Shown here in pieces: positions 36,744-45,239 of a stretch of DNA of 64,000 bases; position 1 is the first letter of the stretch; each line of letters begins with the position of its first letter. The translations under genes were made by a program, and so were the position numbers. Below the pieces are notes generated by a model, which worked only from the letters and a program-made list of their open reading frames with translations, was not told where the DNA came from and did not search any database. The DNA is from JBPEWY01 sp965224095 (GTDB lineage Bacteria; Bacteroidota; Bacteroidia; Flavobacteriales; Flavobacteriaceae), in NCBI GenBank assembly GCA_965224095.1, contig OZ245039.1, forward strand, positions 1,302,001 through 1,366,000, in the 5' to 3' direction.

Positions 36744-36787
36744 CTTTTGCGACCCACCGGGAGCAAAAGCAAGATTGTCATGACAAT
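36744..36787. other. Candidate oriT region
   Basis: CTTTTGC (36744-36750) and GCAAAAG (36763-36769) form an inverted repeat around GACCCACCGGGA, followed by the perfect palindrome ATTGTCATGACAAT (36774-36787). The location directly upstream of mobC is where oriT lies in many Bacteroidota mobilizable elements. The remainder of the gene gap to 37072 is AT-rich with nothing further recognised. Confidence 0.5.
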
Positions 36788-37072
36788 GACACATCTTGAC
36801 TTTAAAACTATTTTCAAAATAACAGGCTAAATCTTCCCAGAAGTACTAAAGAGTTTATTTTAACAACTGGAAGGATTGAGTTTTAAAGAATTCATTATAG
36901 TAGTGGGAAAACGATGAATATTCTTAATCAGAGTCTATGTTATCTAATCTTCTAAATAAAATTTAGTTTTTGTTTGCACTCCCTACCACATATCTTTAAT
37001 GCTACTTAAAAATCTATTAGATTTGTAGATATATCGTAATATTTTAAGGATAGTTATAGTAATTTCAAGAAG

Positions 37073-38095
37073 ATGGGCAATGAAACTAACAATATTAAAG
37101 AGAATAGAACGCTTGTTGCATTTAAACCTTCTCACGGGATTACGGAATATCAGGTATTACTAGATAAGGGAGCCGATACAATTTGGGCGACAGAACTCCA
37201 AATAGCTGATATTTTTGGAAGGGATAGGACGGTTATTAACAGGCATATAAAAAATACTTATAAGGAAGGAGAGCTTGACAAAGCAGCAACTAGTGCAAAA
37301 ATTGCACAAGTTCAAAAAGAAGGCAACAGAGACATACAAAGAAAAATTCTTCATTATAATTTGGATGTTATAATATCGGTCGGATATAGAATTAAATCAC
37401 CCTTAGCCACAGAGTTTAGAAAATGGGCAACAAGTAAATTAAAAGAATATTTGCTAAAAGGTTATGCTGTAAACCAAAAGTTACTTAAGGAGAGTACTCA
37501 AAAAATTAATTTATTAAAGTCTCAAATAGATACCCTAAATGAAGCAGTCTTCCAAAATCAAAAACAAATTACAGAAGGGTTTCTTTCAATTATAAGTCAT
37601 TACTCAAAATCATTTGAACTTCTCAATAAGTACGATACAGATGAACTATCATTAGAAGGACTAAGCGAAGAGGTAATTTATGTAATAAATTATAAAGATG
37701 TAAAAAAGGCAATTCATGAACTTAAGAATTCTTTAATTGAAAAAGGAGAAGCATCCGATATTTTTGGAAATGAAAAGGATAAATCCTTTGAGGGTATCCT
37801 GGGAAGTATTTCACAAACAGTTTTTGGACAACTTGCATACCCAACAATTGAAGAACAAGCGGCTCAACTATTATATTCAATAATAAAAGGACATGCATTT
37901 AGTGATGGGAATAAGAGAATCGGATCGTTTATTTTTGTTTGGTTCCTGGAACAAAACAATTTTCATTTGAATGTAAATGGGAAAAGAAAAATAGATGACA
38001 ATACTTTAGTTGCTTTAGCACTTGCTGTAGCACAAAGTCTACCGGAACAGAGAGAAATGATTATCAGGTTAATTATTAATCTGATAAAAAACTAG
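37073..38095 (+). CDS. RhuM-type protein fused to a Fic/Doc domain
   Basis: 340 residues. The N-terminal RhuM part (about residues 8-135) has TIWATELQIADIFGRDRTVINRHIKN, EGNRDIQRKILHYNLDVIISVGYRIKSPLATEFRKWAT. A coiled linker (135-175) leads to a Fic/Doc fold with the motif HAFSDGNKR at residues 274-282. Asn-Lys-Arg rather than Asn-Gly-Arg follows the histidine loop, as in the phosphorylating toxin Doc. No separate antitoxin gene is seen, so the RhuM domain may restrain it. A toxin-antitoxin or defence role is inferred. Confidence 0.88.
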   Translation: MGNETNNIKENRTLVAFKPSHGITEYQVLLDKGADTIWATELQIADIFGRDRTVINRHIKNTYKEGELDKAATSAKIAQVQKEGNRDIQRKILHYNLDVIISVGYRIKSPLATEFRKWATSKLKEYLLKGYAVNQKLLKESTQKINLLKSQIDTLNEAVFQNQKQITEGFLSIISHYSKSFELLNKYDTDELSLEGLSEEVIYVINYKDVKKAIHELKNSLIEKGEASDIFGNEKDKSFEGILGSISQTVFGQLAYPTIEEQAAQLLYSIIKGHAFSDGNKRIGSFIFVWFLEQNNFHLNVNGKRKIDDNTLVALALAVAQSLPEQREMIIRLIINLIKN

Positions 38096-38597
38096 CCTTA
38101 TACCTTATCTCATAAAATCTCCAAACAAACAAGTAGTTGCCCCCTATTCCGATTTTATTAGACCGTTTATCTTCCCGAACACGATAAAATCGAAACAGGC
38201 TCCGGGGCAAAAGTTAAAGGTAAGGATTGGGGCTACATAAAGTAACAGGATTGATTCTTGATGCATATTAAATAAATTATTATAGTCTTCAATTTCTGCT
38301 TTAAAAACGTTTTAAGTATTTTCTACATGCTTGTAAGTACGCTTGGCATTTTAATATAACAAACTCACAAGCCATATTCAAGAAGGGCAAAGATTAGCGT
38401 TTATACTTAAAAAATTCAATTCCAAACAGTATGTTGAAATTTCTGATTGAAAAAGGGGCTTTTTCCTCTTGACTAAGAATATAAAACAAGGTAATTTTTG
38501 TTGAATTATCTTTTAATAAAGAATCAATTAAACCAACAACAGCCTTGTGTACTCGTTATATTAAAGGCTCATTTTCTAACTTCTAAATCCATTTATA
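38096..38597. other. Gene-free 502-bp stretch inside the element
   Basis: No plausible ORF. It holds the repeat copy at 38186-38233, a short AAAACGTTTT palindrome near 38307, and is AT-rich. It probably contains the promoter of the cargo genes, though no TAnnTTTG box was clear. Confidence 0.6.
38186..38233 (+). repeat. 47-bp dispersed repeat, copy inside the element
   Basis: Matches 42514-42560 with three substitutions and a small indel-type difference (shared core GGGCAAAAGTTA, ending GGTAAGGATTGGGGC). Both copies read on the plus strand. The reading frame is not conserved, so it is not a shared coding end. Confidence 0.65.
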
Positions 38598-40235
38598 ATG
38601 CCAGCTAAAAAAAAATGGTGGGATGATGTTATTAAATCTACAACCGCAAATTACTACAGCACTGCAGAATTAGCTAAAAAAGACAATGATCCCAAAAAAT
38701 CCTCCCCCAAAAAGGGTAGAAAAGGAACTTATATCTGGGGGGATCGTGTACGCATACTTGAAAATAAACCTAGTGTTAAACGTGTTAGTGCACGTGGGAA
38801 GGAGTATTGGATTCATGATCGTCACCTTGGAGGTGAAACTCTATTAGAAGTATATGTAATTGACGTTGGACAAGGTGATGGGCTTTTTGTAGTAACTCCT
38901 GATGGTCATAATATTATGGTAGATGGAGGGAATACACGTTCCTTTCAAAATGGAGGTAAAAACGCAGCGGATTTTGTGGATTGGAAGTTCTATAAAGATT
39001 ATGTTTCTTTTAATAATCGTAAGGATCCTAACAAAACTAAAATAGAGTTAGATGCTATGATCGCCACCCATAATGACATTGATCATTTCGGAGGGCTCTC
39101 CGATTTAATTGATCAAGATGATAAAGCCAAAGCCGAATTAGATTGTAAGGAAGTAACTTCTGAATCAATATATCATGCAGGTCTCTCATGGTGGTACGAT
39201 GGCAAGGACAGTAAAGGAAGAACTAAACGTTCTTTGGGTACATCAATAAACGGATATTATACCAAATTGATTAATAATCGTAACTCTGCTATAAATTCTG
39301 TTGCCAAATTGGATAATCCGGATAAAAACACTTTGAATGGATCTTGGGGTCAATTTATAAAAGCTGCAACAAAACTAAAACAGAAATCCGGATCACCATC
39401 AATCATAAGACGACTTTCTTCTTCGACACATGATTTTCTTCCTGGGTTTGAACCAGGAAATAATGAATGTACAATTAGAGTACTCGGACCCATTGATAAT
39501 GATATTAATGGTAAATCTGGGCTCAAACAATTTCCTGATGGCACTTCTAAAAACACAAATGGACATAGTATCATTTTACGATTTGATTATGGTGACCGAA
39601 GAATACTTTTGACAGGTGACTTAAATACTCATAGTCAAAATCACATCATGGATCATTACTCTACGGAATTCGTAAAAGAATTCCAAAGTGATGTCGCTAA
39701 AGGATGTCATCATGGAAGTCACGATGTTTCCTATAGATTCTTAGAAGGACTTCGTCCGTTATGCACCGTAATTTCGTCCGGAGATGCTGAAACTCATGAT
39801 CATCCAAGACCTACAATAATTGCAGCAAGCGCAATTACAGGAAGACGACTCATTGACTTAAAGACAGACCGTTTAATTTGTCCTCTGATTTATATAACTG
39901 AAATCTCCCGATCCGTAACCATTGCGAGCATAGATTCTCTAAAGGAATATTCAGAACGACAAGAACCCTATGTGTCAAAAAAACCATCTGGAGCAAAAAG
40001 AGTATATAATACAGAAAATGAAATGTCTTGTTTTAGATTATTCCTTGGTTCGAACCAAACATCACCCTTTCAGTGGCCGCGATTAGACAAAGCTAAAATT
40101 GTGAGAGGGTTACGTTATGGCCTTATCAATATTCGAACAGATGGTAAAAAACTCTTCTTTGCTCAAATGGAAGAATCCGGACAGGACTGGGCCATTACAA
40201 TTTTATCGGAAAAACAAATAAAAGAATCAAGATAA
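38598..40235 (+). CDS. ComEC-like metallo-beta-lactamase-fold hydrolase with SH3-like N-terminus
   Basis: 545 residues, no signal peptide. A basic, low-complexity start (about 1-43) leads to an SH3-like stretch (about 45-78: YIWGDRVRILENKPSVKRVS). A metallo-beta-lactamase fold follows: VIDVGQGDGLFVVTPDG (88-103), the metal motif HNDIDH (158-163, HxDxDH as in ComEC), RRILLTGDLN (334-343) and CHHGSHD (370-376). The C-terminal 130 residues are not recognised. ComEC's relatives act on nucleic acids or small ligands; the substrate here is unknown. First gene of the cargo. Confidence 0.85.
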   Translation: MPAKKKWWDDVIKSTTANYYSTAELAKKDNDPKKSSPKKGRKGTYIWGDRVRILENKPSVKRVSARGKEYWIHDRHLGGETLLEVYVIDVGQGDGLFVVTPDGHNIMVDGGNTRSFQNGGKNAADFVDWKFYKDYVSFNNRKDPNKTKIELDAMIATHNDIDHFGGLSDLIDQDDKAKAELDCKEVTSESIYHAGLSWWYDGKDSKGRTKRSLGTSINGYYTKLINNRNSAINSVAKLDNPDKNTLNGSWGQFIKAATKLKQKSGSPSIIRRLSSSTHDFLPGFEPGNNECTIRVLGPIDNDINGKSGLKQFPDGTSKNTNGHSIILRFDYGDRRILLTGDLNTHSQNHIMDHYSTEFVKEFQSDVAKGCHHGSHDVSYRFLEGLRPLCTVISSGDAETHDHPRPTIIAASAITGRRLIDLKTDRLICPLIYITEISRSVTIASIDSLKEYSERQEPYVSKKPSGAKRVYNTENEMSCFRLFLGSNQTSPFQWPRLDKAKIVRGLRYGLINIRTDGKKLFFAQMEESGQDWAITILSEKQIKESR

Positions 40236-40424
40236 AAGTATCAACCTCAAGTGAATATCTAAAACTTTAAAAGAAGGTGAAGATAGACAAGAAAACATTA
40301 TAAACAGCTTCTTTATACTAGAACCTAACGAAGAGTTTAGCACATAGAAACATCTGTACGAAAGTCCTGCAGGTAATATATATTCAATAACGAATAATCC
40401 TAAAACTAATAAACAAATATATTC

Positions 40425-41378
40425 ATGAAAAAAGACAATCTCAACCGAATAGCAGCTACTTTCGTTTTTATCACCTTTGTAGGACTTATAAAGGTTAATA
40501 GTCAGGAAGAAAGTCAGGTTAAATCGGATGAAAAGTTTAACTATATGGTCAATGGTTATGTTCTATTTAATGAATATGATCAAAATAATAATCAACTGAA
40601 ATATAAATCCATTCAGGCAGGAAAATATTTATTTGATATTATCGGAAAATCAAGATATTCAAATACAAAAGAAGAGAAAGATTTCTATTACTATCTCATT
40701 AAAATTGTCCCTTTCGAAAGAGGCTTTGTTCAAAAAGGAGACAGCCTTAGACTACTTTATACCAAAAAAGAGAAAGAAAAGTTTCCAAAAAAGTGGAAAG
40801 CGAATAGTGGTATATATTCCGTAATAAAGAACAAAACTAATATTATAGATATAGGAGATCAAGAAGATGTTTTCTGGATCCAAAAGGATATTTTCGACCA
40901 CTATTTGAACGACGGGTACATCAAGAAAAAATATTATACTTGGCTCAAGAGTTTTCAGTTTGCCTATGGTGCTTCCTTATCAATTCCCTTTAAAATTAGG
41001 CCTGAGATTCAAGACAAAAACATGAAGATAACCCCGGAAATCTCCTTGGGAGGATATGTTGGGGTCAAGTGGCGTATTCATAAATATAAAAACAGTTATT
41101 GGTACCCTCTTGTTTTCACTGCAGGGATTACTACGATAGGAATTAATTCTGATAACACCATTAAAGAGGTTGACACAACGGATTTAAAAGATGGGCTTGT
41201 TTTTGCAAGAACAGCATCCCTTGGAAGTATACTAGAGTTTAATTCATTTCAAATAGGGGCTGTGCTAGGTTGGGATAAACCTGGGGGAGAAATTGGCAAA
41301 GATTGGATTTATAATGATAGACTTTGGTATTCTTTCAGTTTTGGGTATAACTTTTTAACTAAAAAGAATGATCAGTAA
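40425..41378 (+). CDS. Exported protein with barrel-like C-terminus, unknown function
   Basis: 317 residues. Residues 8-24 (RIAATFVFITFVGLIKV) with NSQEE make a signal peptide. The middle is charged and soluble. From about residue 185 the sequence alternates like outer-membrane strands (FAYGASLSIPFKIRPEI, EISLGGYVGVKWRI, WYPLVFTAGITTIGIN, LGSILEFNSFQIGAVLGW) and ends YSFSFGYNFLTKKNDQ. It may be a small outer-membrane barrel. Lies 189 bp after the MBL gene and 24 bp before the next cargo gene. No family recognised. Confidence 0.7.
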   Translation: MKKDNLNRIAATFVFITFVGLIKVNSQEESQVKSDEKFNYMVNGYVLFNEYDQNNNQLKYKSIQAGKYLFDIIGKSRYSNTKEEKDFYYYLIKIVPFERGFVQKGDSLRLLYTKKEKEKFPKKWKANSGIYSVIKNKTNIIDIGDQEDVFWIQKDIFDHYLNDGYIKKKYYTWLKSFQFAYGASLSIPFKIRPEIQDKNMKITPEISLGGYVGVKWRIHKYKNSYWYPLVFTAGITTIGINSDNTIKEVDTTDLKDGLVFARTASLGSILEFNSFQIGAVLGWDKPGGEIGKDWIYNDRLWYSFSFGYNFLTKKNDQ

Positions 41379-41402
41379 ATTGTATAACAAAAATATCAAG
41401 TA

Positions 41403-41822
41403 ATGACAAAATCAACAACAAAAATAACAATATCCAAAACATTAATATGGGCTGTAGTTATTATCTTAGGGTTTTTCCTTTTTCAGTCTGAAATTAAGGA
41501 AATCTTGATAAAATCAGAGGAGATATCCATTTTTGGTGTCAGCATCAAATCAAGTAAAAAAGAAATAGAAGAACTAAATAAAGCGGTTGAATCCTATGAA
41601 GCCAAAATTATTGATTTCTCATTTCAACAAGAGCAGCTTAAATCCAAAATTAAAGGACTTGAAAAGATCCAAGATAGTTTAGAAATCAACTTAGAAAAAT
41701 GTCCAGGGTTACAAGAAAGCACTAGTTTAATAAACCAAGAAATTAAAAGTATATCCAAATCAAATACTACTCTTAATAATCAACTAAAGAAAATATTAGA
41801 TATTAAGATAATACAGTTTTAA
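41403..41822 (+). CDS. Single-pass membrane protein with long coiled coil
   Basis: 139 residues. One membrane helix at about residues 12-28 (TLIWAVVIILGFFLFQ), then a long coiled coil (about 50-125) with heptads such as EIEELNKAVESYEAKIIDFSFQQEQLKSKIKGLEKI. One cysteine (CPGLQE). It follows the exported protein by 24 bp and both probably share a transcript. Such proteins often anchor or bridge envelope layers, or act as membrane-bound effectors; no family is recognised. Last gene before attR. Confidence 0.7.
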   Translation: MTKSTTKITISKTLIWAVVIILGFFLFQSEIKEILIKSEEISIFGVSIKSSKKEIEELNKAVESYEAKIIDFSFQQEQLKSKIKGLEKIQDSLEINLEKCPGLQESTSLINQEIKSISKSNTTLNNQLKKILDIKIIQF

Positions 41823-42226
41823 CTAATCAGAAGTATTAGACTATTAAATGAAAAAAAGTATTATTTTTCAGGTGGTGCTATTTTGTAATTTGGTCATTAA
41901 ATGTTTTTTCTTTTAGTGAAGAAGTTAGAAATAAATAGGTATGGAGAATCAGTCCCGTGATAGGTCAAGAAATTCCAAATCCTTGCAAAAAGCTAAATAG
42001 TAATCAAAACCCAACCACCTTCTCTAAAGCTTTATCACTCTCCCTACTGATTTAATTGGATTGATACATCAAGAAATTGATAATAGAAGAATTTCAATCT
42101 TGTTCCAGAAGTATTTGAACAGGTATTTTATTTCTAGAAATGAAATCTCAACTAAAAGGGGCTATTTCGGTGTCACTAGAATTTTGGTGCTTTGGAAGGC
42201 GCTGATAACATTGAATTCACGCAAAA
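41823..42226. other. Gene-free right end of the element
   Basis: 404 bp of AT-rich DNA between the last cargo gene and attR. The ORFs here are short, overlap on both strands and have no recognisable protein. Nothing else is visible. Confidence 0.55.
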
Positions 42227-42250
42227 AGTTCGATTCTCCCCGACTCCACT
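42227..42250. repeat. attR: right copy of 24-bp integration repeat
   Basis: Exact copy of 33453-33476, preceded by element DNA and followed at once by a hairpin terminator that would originally have served ssrA. Confidence 0.92.
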
Positions 42251-42254
42251 CAAG

Positions 42255-42274
42255 AAGCACCGTTAACGGTGCTT
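42255..42274 (+). terminator. Displaced ssrA terminator
   Basis: AAGCACCGTT directly joined to its complement AACGGTGCTT, then TTTT. It starts 5 bp after the right repeat, so before integration it closed ssrA. Confidence 0.85.
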
Positions 42275-42321
42275 TTTTCATTATTCCGGAGAGAGCCCGG
42301 CGCCATCTGGCCCCTTCGCTA

Positions 42322-42342
42322 AAAATGTCCGCCGGACATTTT
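42322..42342. repeat. 21-bp inverted repeat
   Basis: AAAATGTCCG and CGGACATTTT, one base between. It lies in the 106-bp strip between attR and the partial third ssrA end. May be an extragenic palindrome or a leftover of an earlier insertion. Confidence 0.5.
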
Positions 42343-42356
42343 CTTGACGCTCGGTC

Positions 42357-42370
42357 CTCCCCGACTCCAC
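42357..42370. repeat. Partial third ssrA 3' end (old att scar)
   Basis: CTCCCCGACTCCAC repeats 14 bases of the 24-bp repeat core. It is followed at 42381-42412 by CAAAGC/GCTTTG and a T-run, that is, again an ssrA-like end plus terminator. Confidence 0.6.
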
Positions 42371-42380
42371 ATACGCCCTC

Positions 42381-42412
42381 CAAAGCTTTAGCAACGGAAG
42401 GCTTTGTTTTTT
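42381..42412 (+). terminator. Third ssrA-type terminator
   Basis: CAAAGC (42381-42386) pairs with GCTTTG (42401-42406) followed by a run of T. Weaker stem than the other two. Between here and 42904 the only further structures seen are the 47-bp repeat copy and AT-rich promoter-like DNA of the polyamine operon. Confidence 0.5.
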
Positions 42413-42513
42413 AAACTACAATTCTAAATCCATTGTAATTTATCTAAGGGTACGCATAGATAACTTCCATGTATGTTGTTATTAAGGGGTATTGCTATTT
42501 TCCCTAGCGCTTT

Positions 42514-42560
42514 AAAATCGGAACAGGTTCCAGGGCAAAAGTTAGGGTAAGGATTGGGGC
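42514..42560 (+). repeat. 47-bp dispersed repeat, copy in the right flank
   Basis: Counterpart of 38186-38233, located outside the present element and beyond the third partial ssrA end. Confidence 0.65.
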
Positions 42561-42904
42561 GAGCTGGTATTTTTATTTAATTCACCAAAATTTAATAAAA
42601 CGTTTATTTTTCTTTTTTTTTATCTTTCTTTGTAGAAAGCATTACGCTTTTGGCTGAACATCATGTTACGTGTTTATACGTTCGGGTTTTTGAAAATTAG
42701 GAAGTCATATTCAAAAACAGCTTATGGGATAAGTAACCGAAATTTAAAGCTAACTTCCGGGAAATATTCTATTTTAAAACATACTGCTACTTTTCTCGCA
42801 GGTATACTCTTTATTCATTTTTTAAGGATTTGAATTTGTAAAAAAAGGGATTTTAAATCTCCACTGTTTTTTCATGATTTACATTCACCCTATCCTTTTA
42901 AAAA

Positions 42905-44302
42905 ATGAATATTAAATATAAAGATCTAATTGAACAAACCTTTGATTTTCCTCAGGAGGAATTTCAAATTCACAATGGCAATCTGTTCTTTCACGGAATA
43001 GATTTACCTGAACTTATGGAGCAATATGGCACTCCTTTAAAGTTCACCTATTTACCTAAAATTTCGGAAAATATCAACCGGGCTAAGGCCTGGTTTCAAA
43101 ATGCAATAAAAAAGCACCATTACAAAGGGAAATATTTTTATTCATATTGTACCAAAAGTTCTCATTTCAAACATGTGTTGGATGAGGCATTGAAAAATGA
43201 TATTCATATTGAAACTTCTTCAGCTTTCGATATAGATATTGTAAAGCAGCTTCAAAAATCCGGAAAACTGAGTGAAGATACTTTTATTTTATGTAACGGT
43301 TTCAAAAGAGATCAATACATTTCAAATATCATCGAACTAATCGATCAAGGTTATTCCAACTGTATTCCCATCCTGGATAATTTTGAAGAGCTTGATTTAC
43401 TTCTCGATCAAACTCAAAACAAATTAAAAATAGGTATTCGAATTGCTTCGGAAGAAGAACCCAAGTTCGAGTTTTATACCAGCAGACTGGGAATTGGATA
43501 CAAAAACATTGTTTCTTTTTATGCGCGTGAAATTGCCAATAATCCTCAGGTAGAACTTAAAATGCTTCATTTCTTTATTAACACGGGGATCAAAGACAAT
43601 GCGTACTATTGGAATGAGCTGTTAAAGTGTATCAGCGTTTATATCAAACTAAAACAGATTTGCCCTTCTTTAGACAGTCTGAATATTGGCGGTGGTTTCC
43701 CAATAAAAAATTCATTGGCTTTTGATTATGATTATCAATATATGATTGACGAAATCATTAATCAAATCAATATTGCCTGTCATGAGGCAGAGGTCGAGGT
43801 TCCAAACATTTTTACCGAATTCGGAAGTTTTACCGTGGGAGAGTCAGGTGGAGCTATTTACGAGGTATTATATCAAAAAAAACAAAATGACAGGGAACGA
43901 TGGAATATGATAAACTCTTCTTTTATTACAACACTTCCCGACTCATGGGCTATTAATAAACGATTTATAATGTTACCCGTTAACAAATGGAACCGTCAAT
44001 ACGAACGAGTTCTTTTAGGGGGGCTTACCTGTGATAGTGATGATTATTATAATTCCGAACAGCACATAAACGCAATCTATTTACCTGTATATGAAAAAGA
44101 TAAGCCTTTGTATATTGGTTTTTTCAATACGGGAGCCTATCAGGAAACCATAGGAGGATTTGGTGGGCTTCAGCACTGCTTAATACCTCATCCCAAACAT
44201 ATTTTAATAGATAAAGACGATTCTGGTAATATAACTACCAAATTATTTAAGGAACAACAAAAAAGTGAAGAATTACTTTCAATTTTAGGTTATGATCAAT
44301 AA
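42905..44302 (+). CDS. speA: Arginine decarboxylase (short, PLP fold III)
   Basis: 465-residue PLP enzyme converting arginine to agmatine. The PLP lysine is in YFYSYCTKSSHF (about residue 84); LKMLHFFINTG, SLNIGGGFPI and NIFTEFGSFTVGES form the barrel's cofactor sites; VLLGGLTCDSDDYY holds the dimer-interface cysteine. Shorter than E. coli SpeA (about 658), as usual for Bacteroidota. The next gene encodes agmatinase and overlaps by 11 bp, which supports arginine rather than carboxynorspermidine as substrate. Confidence 0.88.
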   Translation: MNIKYKDLIEQTFDFPQEEFQIHNGNLFFHGIDLPELMEQYGTPLKFTYLPKISENINRAKAWFQNAIKKHHYKGKYFYSYCTKSSHFKHVLDEALKNDIHIETSSAFDIDIVKQLQKSGKLSEDTFILCNGFKRDQYISNIIELIDQGYSNCIPILDNFEELDLLLDQTQNKLKIGIRIASEEEPKFEFYTSRLGIGYKNIVSFYAREIANNPQVELKMLHFFINTGIKDNAYYWNELLKCISVYIKLKQICPSLDSLNIGGGFPIKNSLAFDYDYQYMIDEIINQINIACHEAEVEVPNIFTEFGSFTVGESGGAIYEVLYQKKQNDRERWNMINSSFITTLPDSWAINKRFIMLPVNKWNRQYERVLLGGLTCDSDDYYNSEQHINAIYLPVYEKDKPLYIGFFNTGAYQETIGGFGGLQHCLIPHPKHILIDKDDSGNITTKLFKEQQKSEELLSILGYDQ

Positions 44303-45239
44303 AAGAACATTCGCAGGAATTCCCGAATCAAATGCTAAGCTGGAAACTGCTAAAACCGTATTGATACCGGTACCCTATGATGGTACAAGTACCTGGCAGA
44401 AAGGAGCGGACAAAGGACCGGAGGCTTTTTTAAATGCTTCAGAAAATATGGAGCTCTATGATATAGAAACCGATAGTGAAGTTTACAAAACCGGAATTTT
44501 TCTGGCCGATCCCATTTTGGAAGATTCATCACCGGAAGCTATGGTTGAACAGGTTCATTCCATTGCAAAAGGATATATAAAAAGAAACAAATTTGTTACC
44601 CTTTTCGGGGGAGAGCATTCCATCTCCATTGGTTCTATAAGGGCATTTAATGAATGTTATGACAATTTATCCGTATTGCATATTGACGCTCATGCCGATT
44701 TAAGAGAAGCGTACGAAGGCTCGCATTGTAATCATGCCTGTGCAGTTTATGAAGCCAGTCAAAATACCAACCTGGTTCAGGTAGGAATTCGGAGTATGGA
44801 TATTTCTGAAACCCGGATTATGGACCATGAAAAAGTATTTTTTGCCCATGATATGGCTAATAATGAATACTGGATGGATGAGGTTTTAGATCAACTAACC
44901 GCCACCGTTTTTATTACGTTTGATCTGGATGCACTAGATCCGTCAATTATGCCCAGCACGGGCACTCCTGAACCCGGAGGGCTTTTTTGGTATGAAACAC
45001 TGAGTTTTTTAAAAAAAGTATTTCAGGAGAGAAATGTTGTTGGGTTCGATCTGGTAGAATTATGCCCAAATAAAACCGACAAATCTTCCGATTTTTTGGC
45101 TGCTAAACTTTATTATAAAATGTTGAGCTACAAATTCTCCCTTGAAGATAAAACCGATGAGCCTTCAGACTTTAAGGGTGATATTGATTCGCCTTTCAAT
45201 CAACTTTCAAAATTTAAAGATAAAACCGATGACTACTAA
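44292..45239 (+). CDS. speB: Agmatinase
   Basis: 315 residues. Hydrolyses agmatine to putrescine and urea with a two-manganese site. Metal motifs: GGEHSISIGS (His), HIDAHADLREAYEG (Asp-His-Asp) and FDLDALDPSIMPSTGTPEPGG (Asp-x-Asp). The C-terminal tail beyond the ureohydrolase fold is repetitive in style (FKGDIDSPFNQLSKFKDKTDDY). Overlaps speA by 11 bp upstream and the next gene by 11 bp downstream. Confidence 0.95.
   Translation: MINKRTFAGIPESNAKLETAKTVLIPVPYDGTSTWQKGADKGPEAFLNASENMELYDIETDSEVYKTGIFLADPILEDSSPEAMVEQVHSIAKGYIKRNKFVTLFGGEHSISIGSIRAFNECYDNLSVLHIDAHADLREAYEGSHCNHACAVYEASQNTNLVQVGIRSMDISETRIMDHEKVFFAHDMANNEYWMDEVLDQLTATVFITFDLDALDPSIMPSTGTPEPGGLFWYETLSFLKKVFQERNVVGFDLVELCPNKTDKSSDFLAAKLYYKMLSYKFSLEDKTDEPSDFKGDIDSPFNQLSKFKDKTDDY

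Larger units (their letters stand above)
33453..42250. mobile_element. Integrative mobilizable element in ssrA (about 8.8 kb)
   Basis: Bounded by the exact 24-bp repeats. The integrase gene is at the attL end, reading away from ssrA. It carries a relaxase and MobC homologue but no conjugation (Tra) genes, so it would need a helper element for transfer. Contents in order: integrase, small coiled-coil membrane protein, relaxase, MobC, RhuM-Fic/Doc, and three AT-rich cargo genes. The element brings its own terminator for ssrA (33498-33530); the original lies beyond attR (42255-42274). Confidence 0.9.

Noticed and set aside
36731..36817. N-terminal extension of MobC
   Set aside because: These codons cover the oriT-like inverted repeats, and the family start is MKREVIQFRCS at 36730.
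38598..40235. Antibiotic beta-lactamase
   Set aside because: The motif is HxDxDH as in ComEC, there is no signal peptide, and the domain layout is unlike class B lactamases.
42061..42414. 117-residue ORF across attR
   Set aside because: It runs through the repeat, two terminators and a scar, and has no recognisable protein; it also overlaps an equally meaningless minus-strand ORF.
42631..42643. 13-bp match to internal ssrA sequence (TGTAGAAAGCATT, as at 33419-33431)
   Set aside because: It is not followed by further ssrA sequence and lies in AT-rich DNA; probably chance.
42905..44302. Carboxynorspermidine decarboxylase as identity of the PLP enzyme
   Set aside because: The overlapping agmatinase gene makes arginine the more sensible substrate, and the length (465) suits the Bacteroidota arginine decarboxylases.
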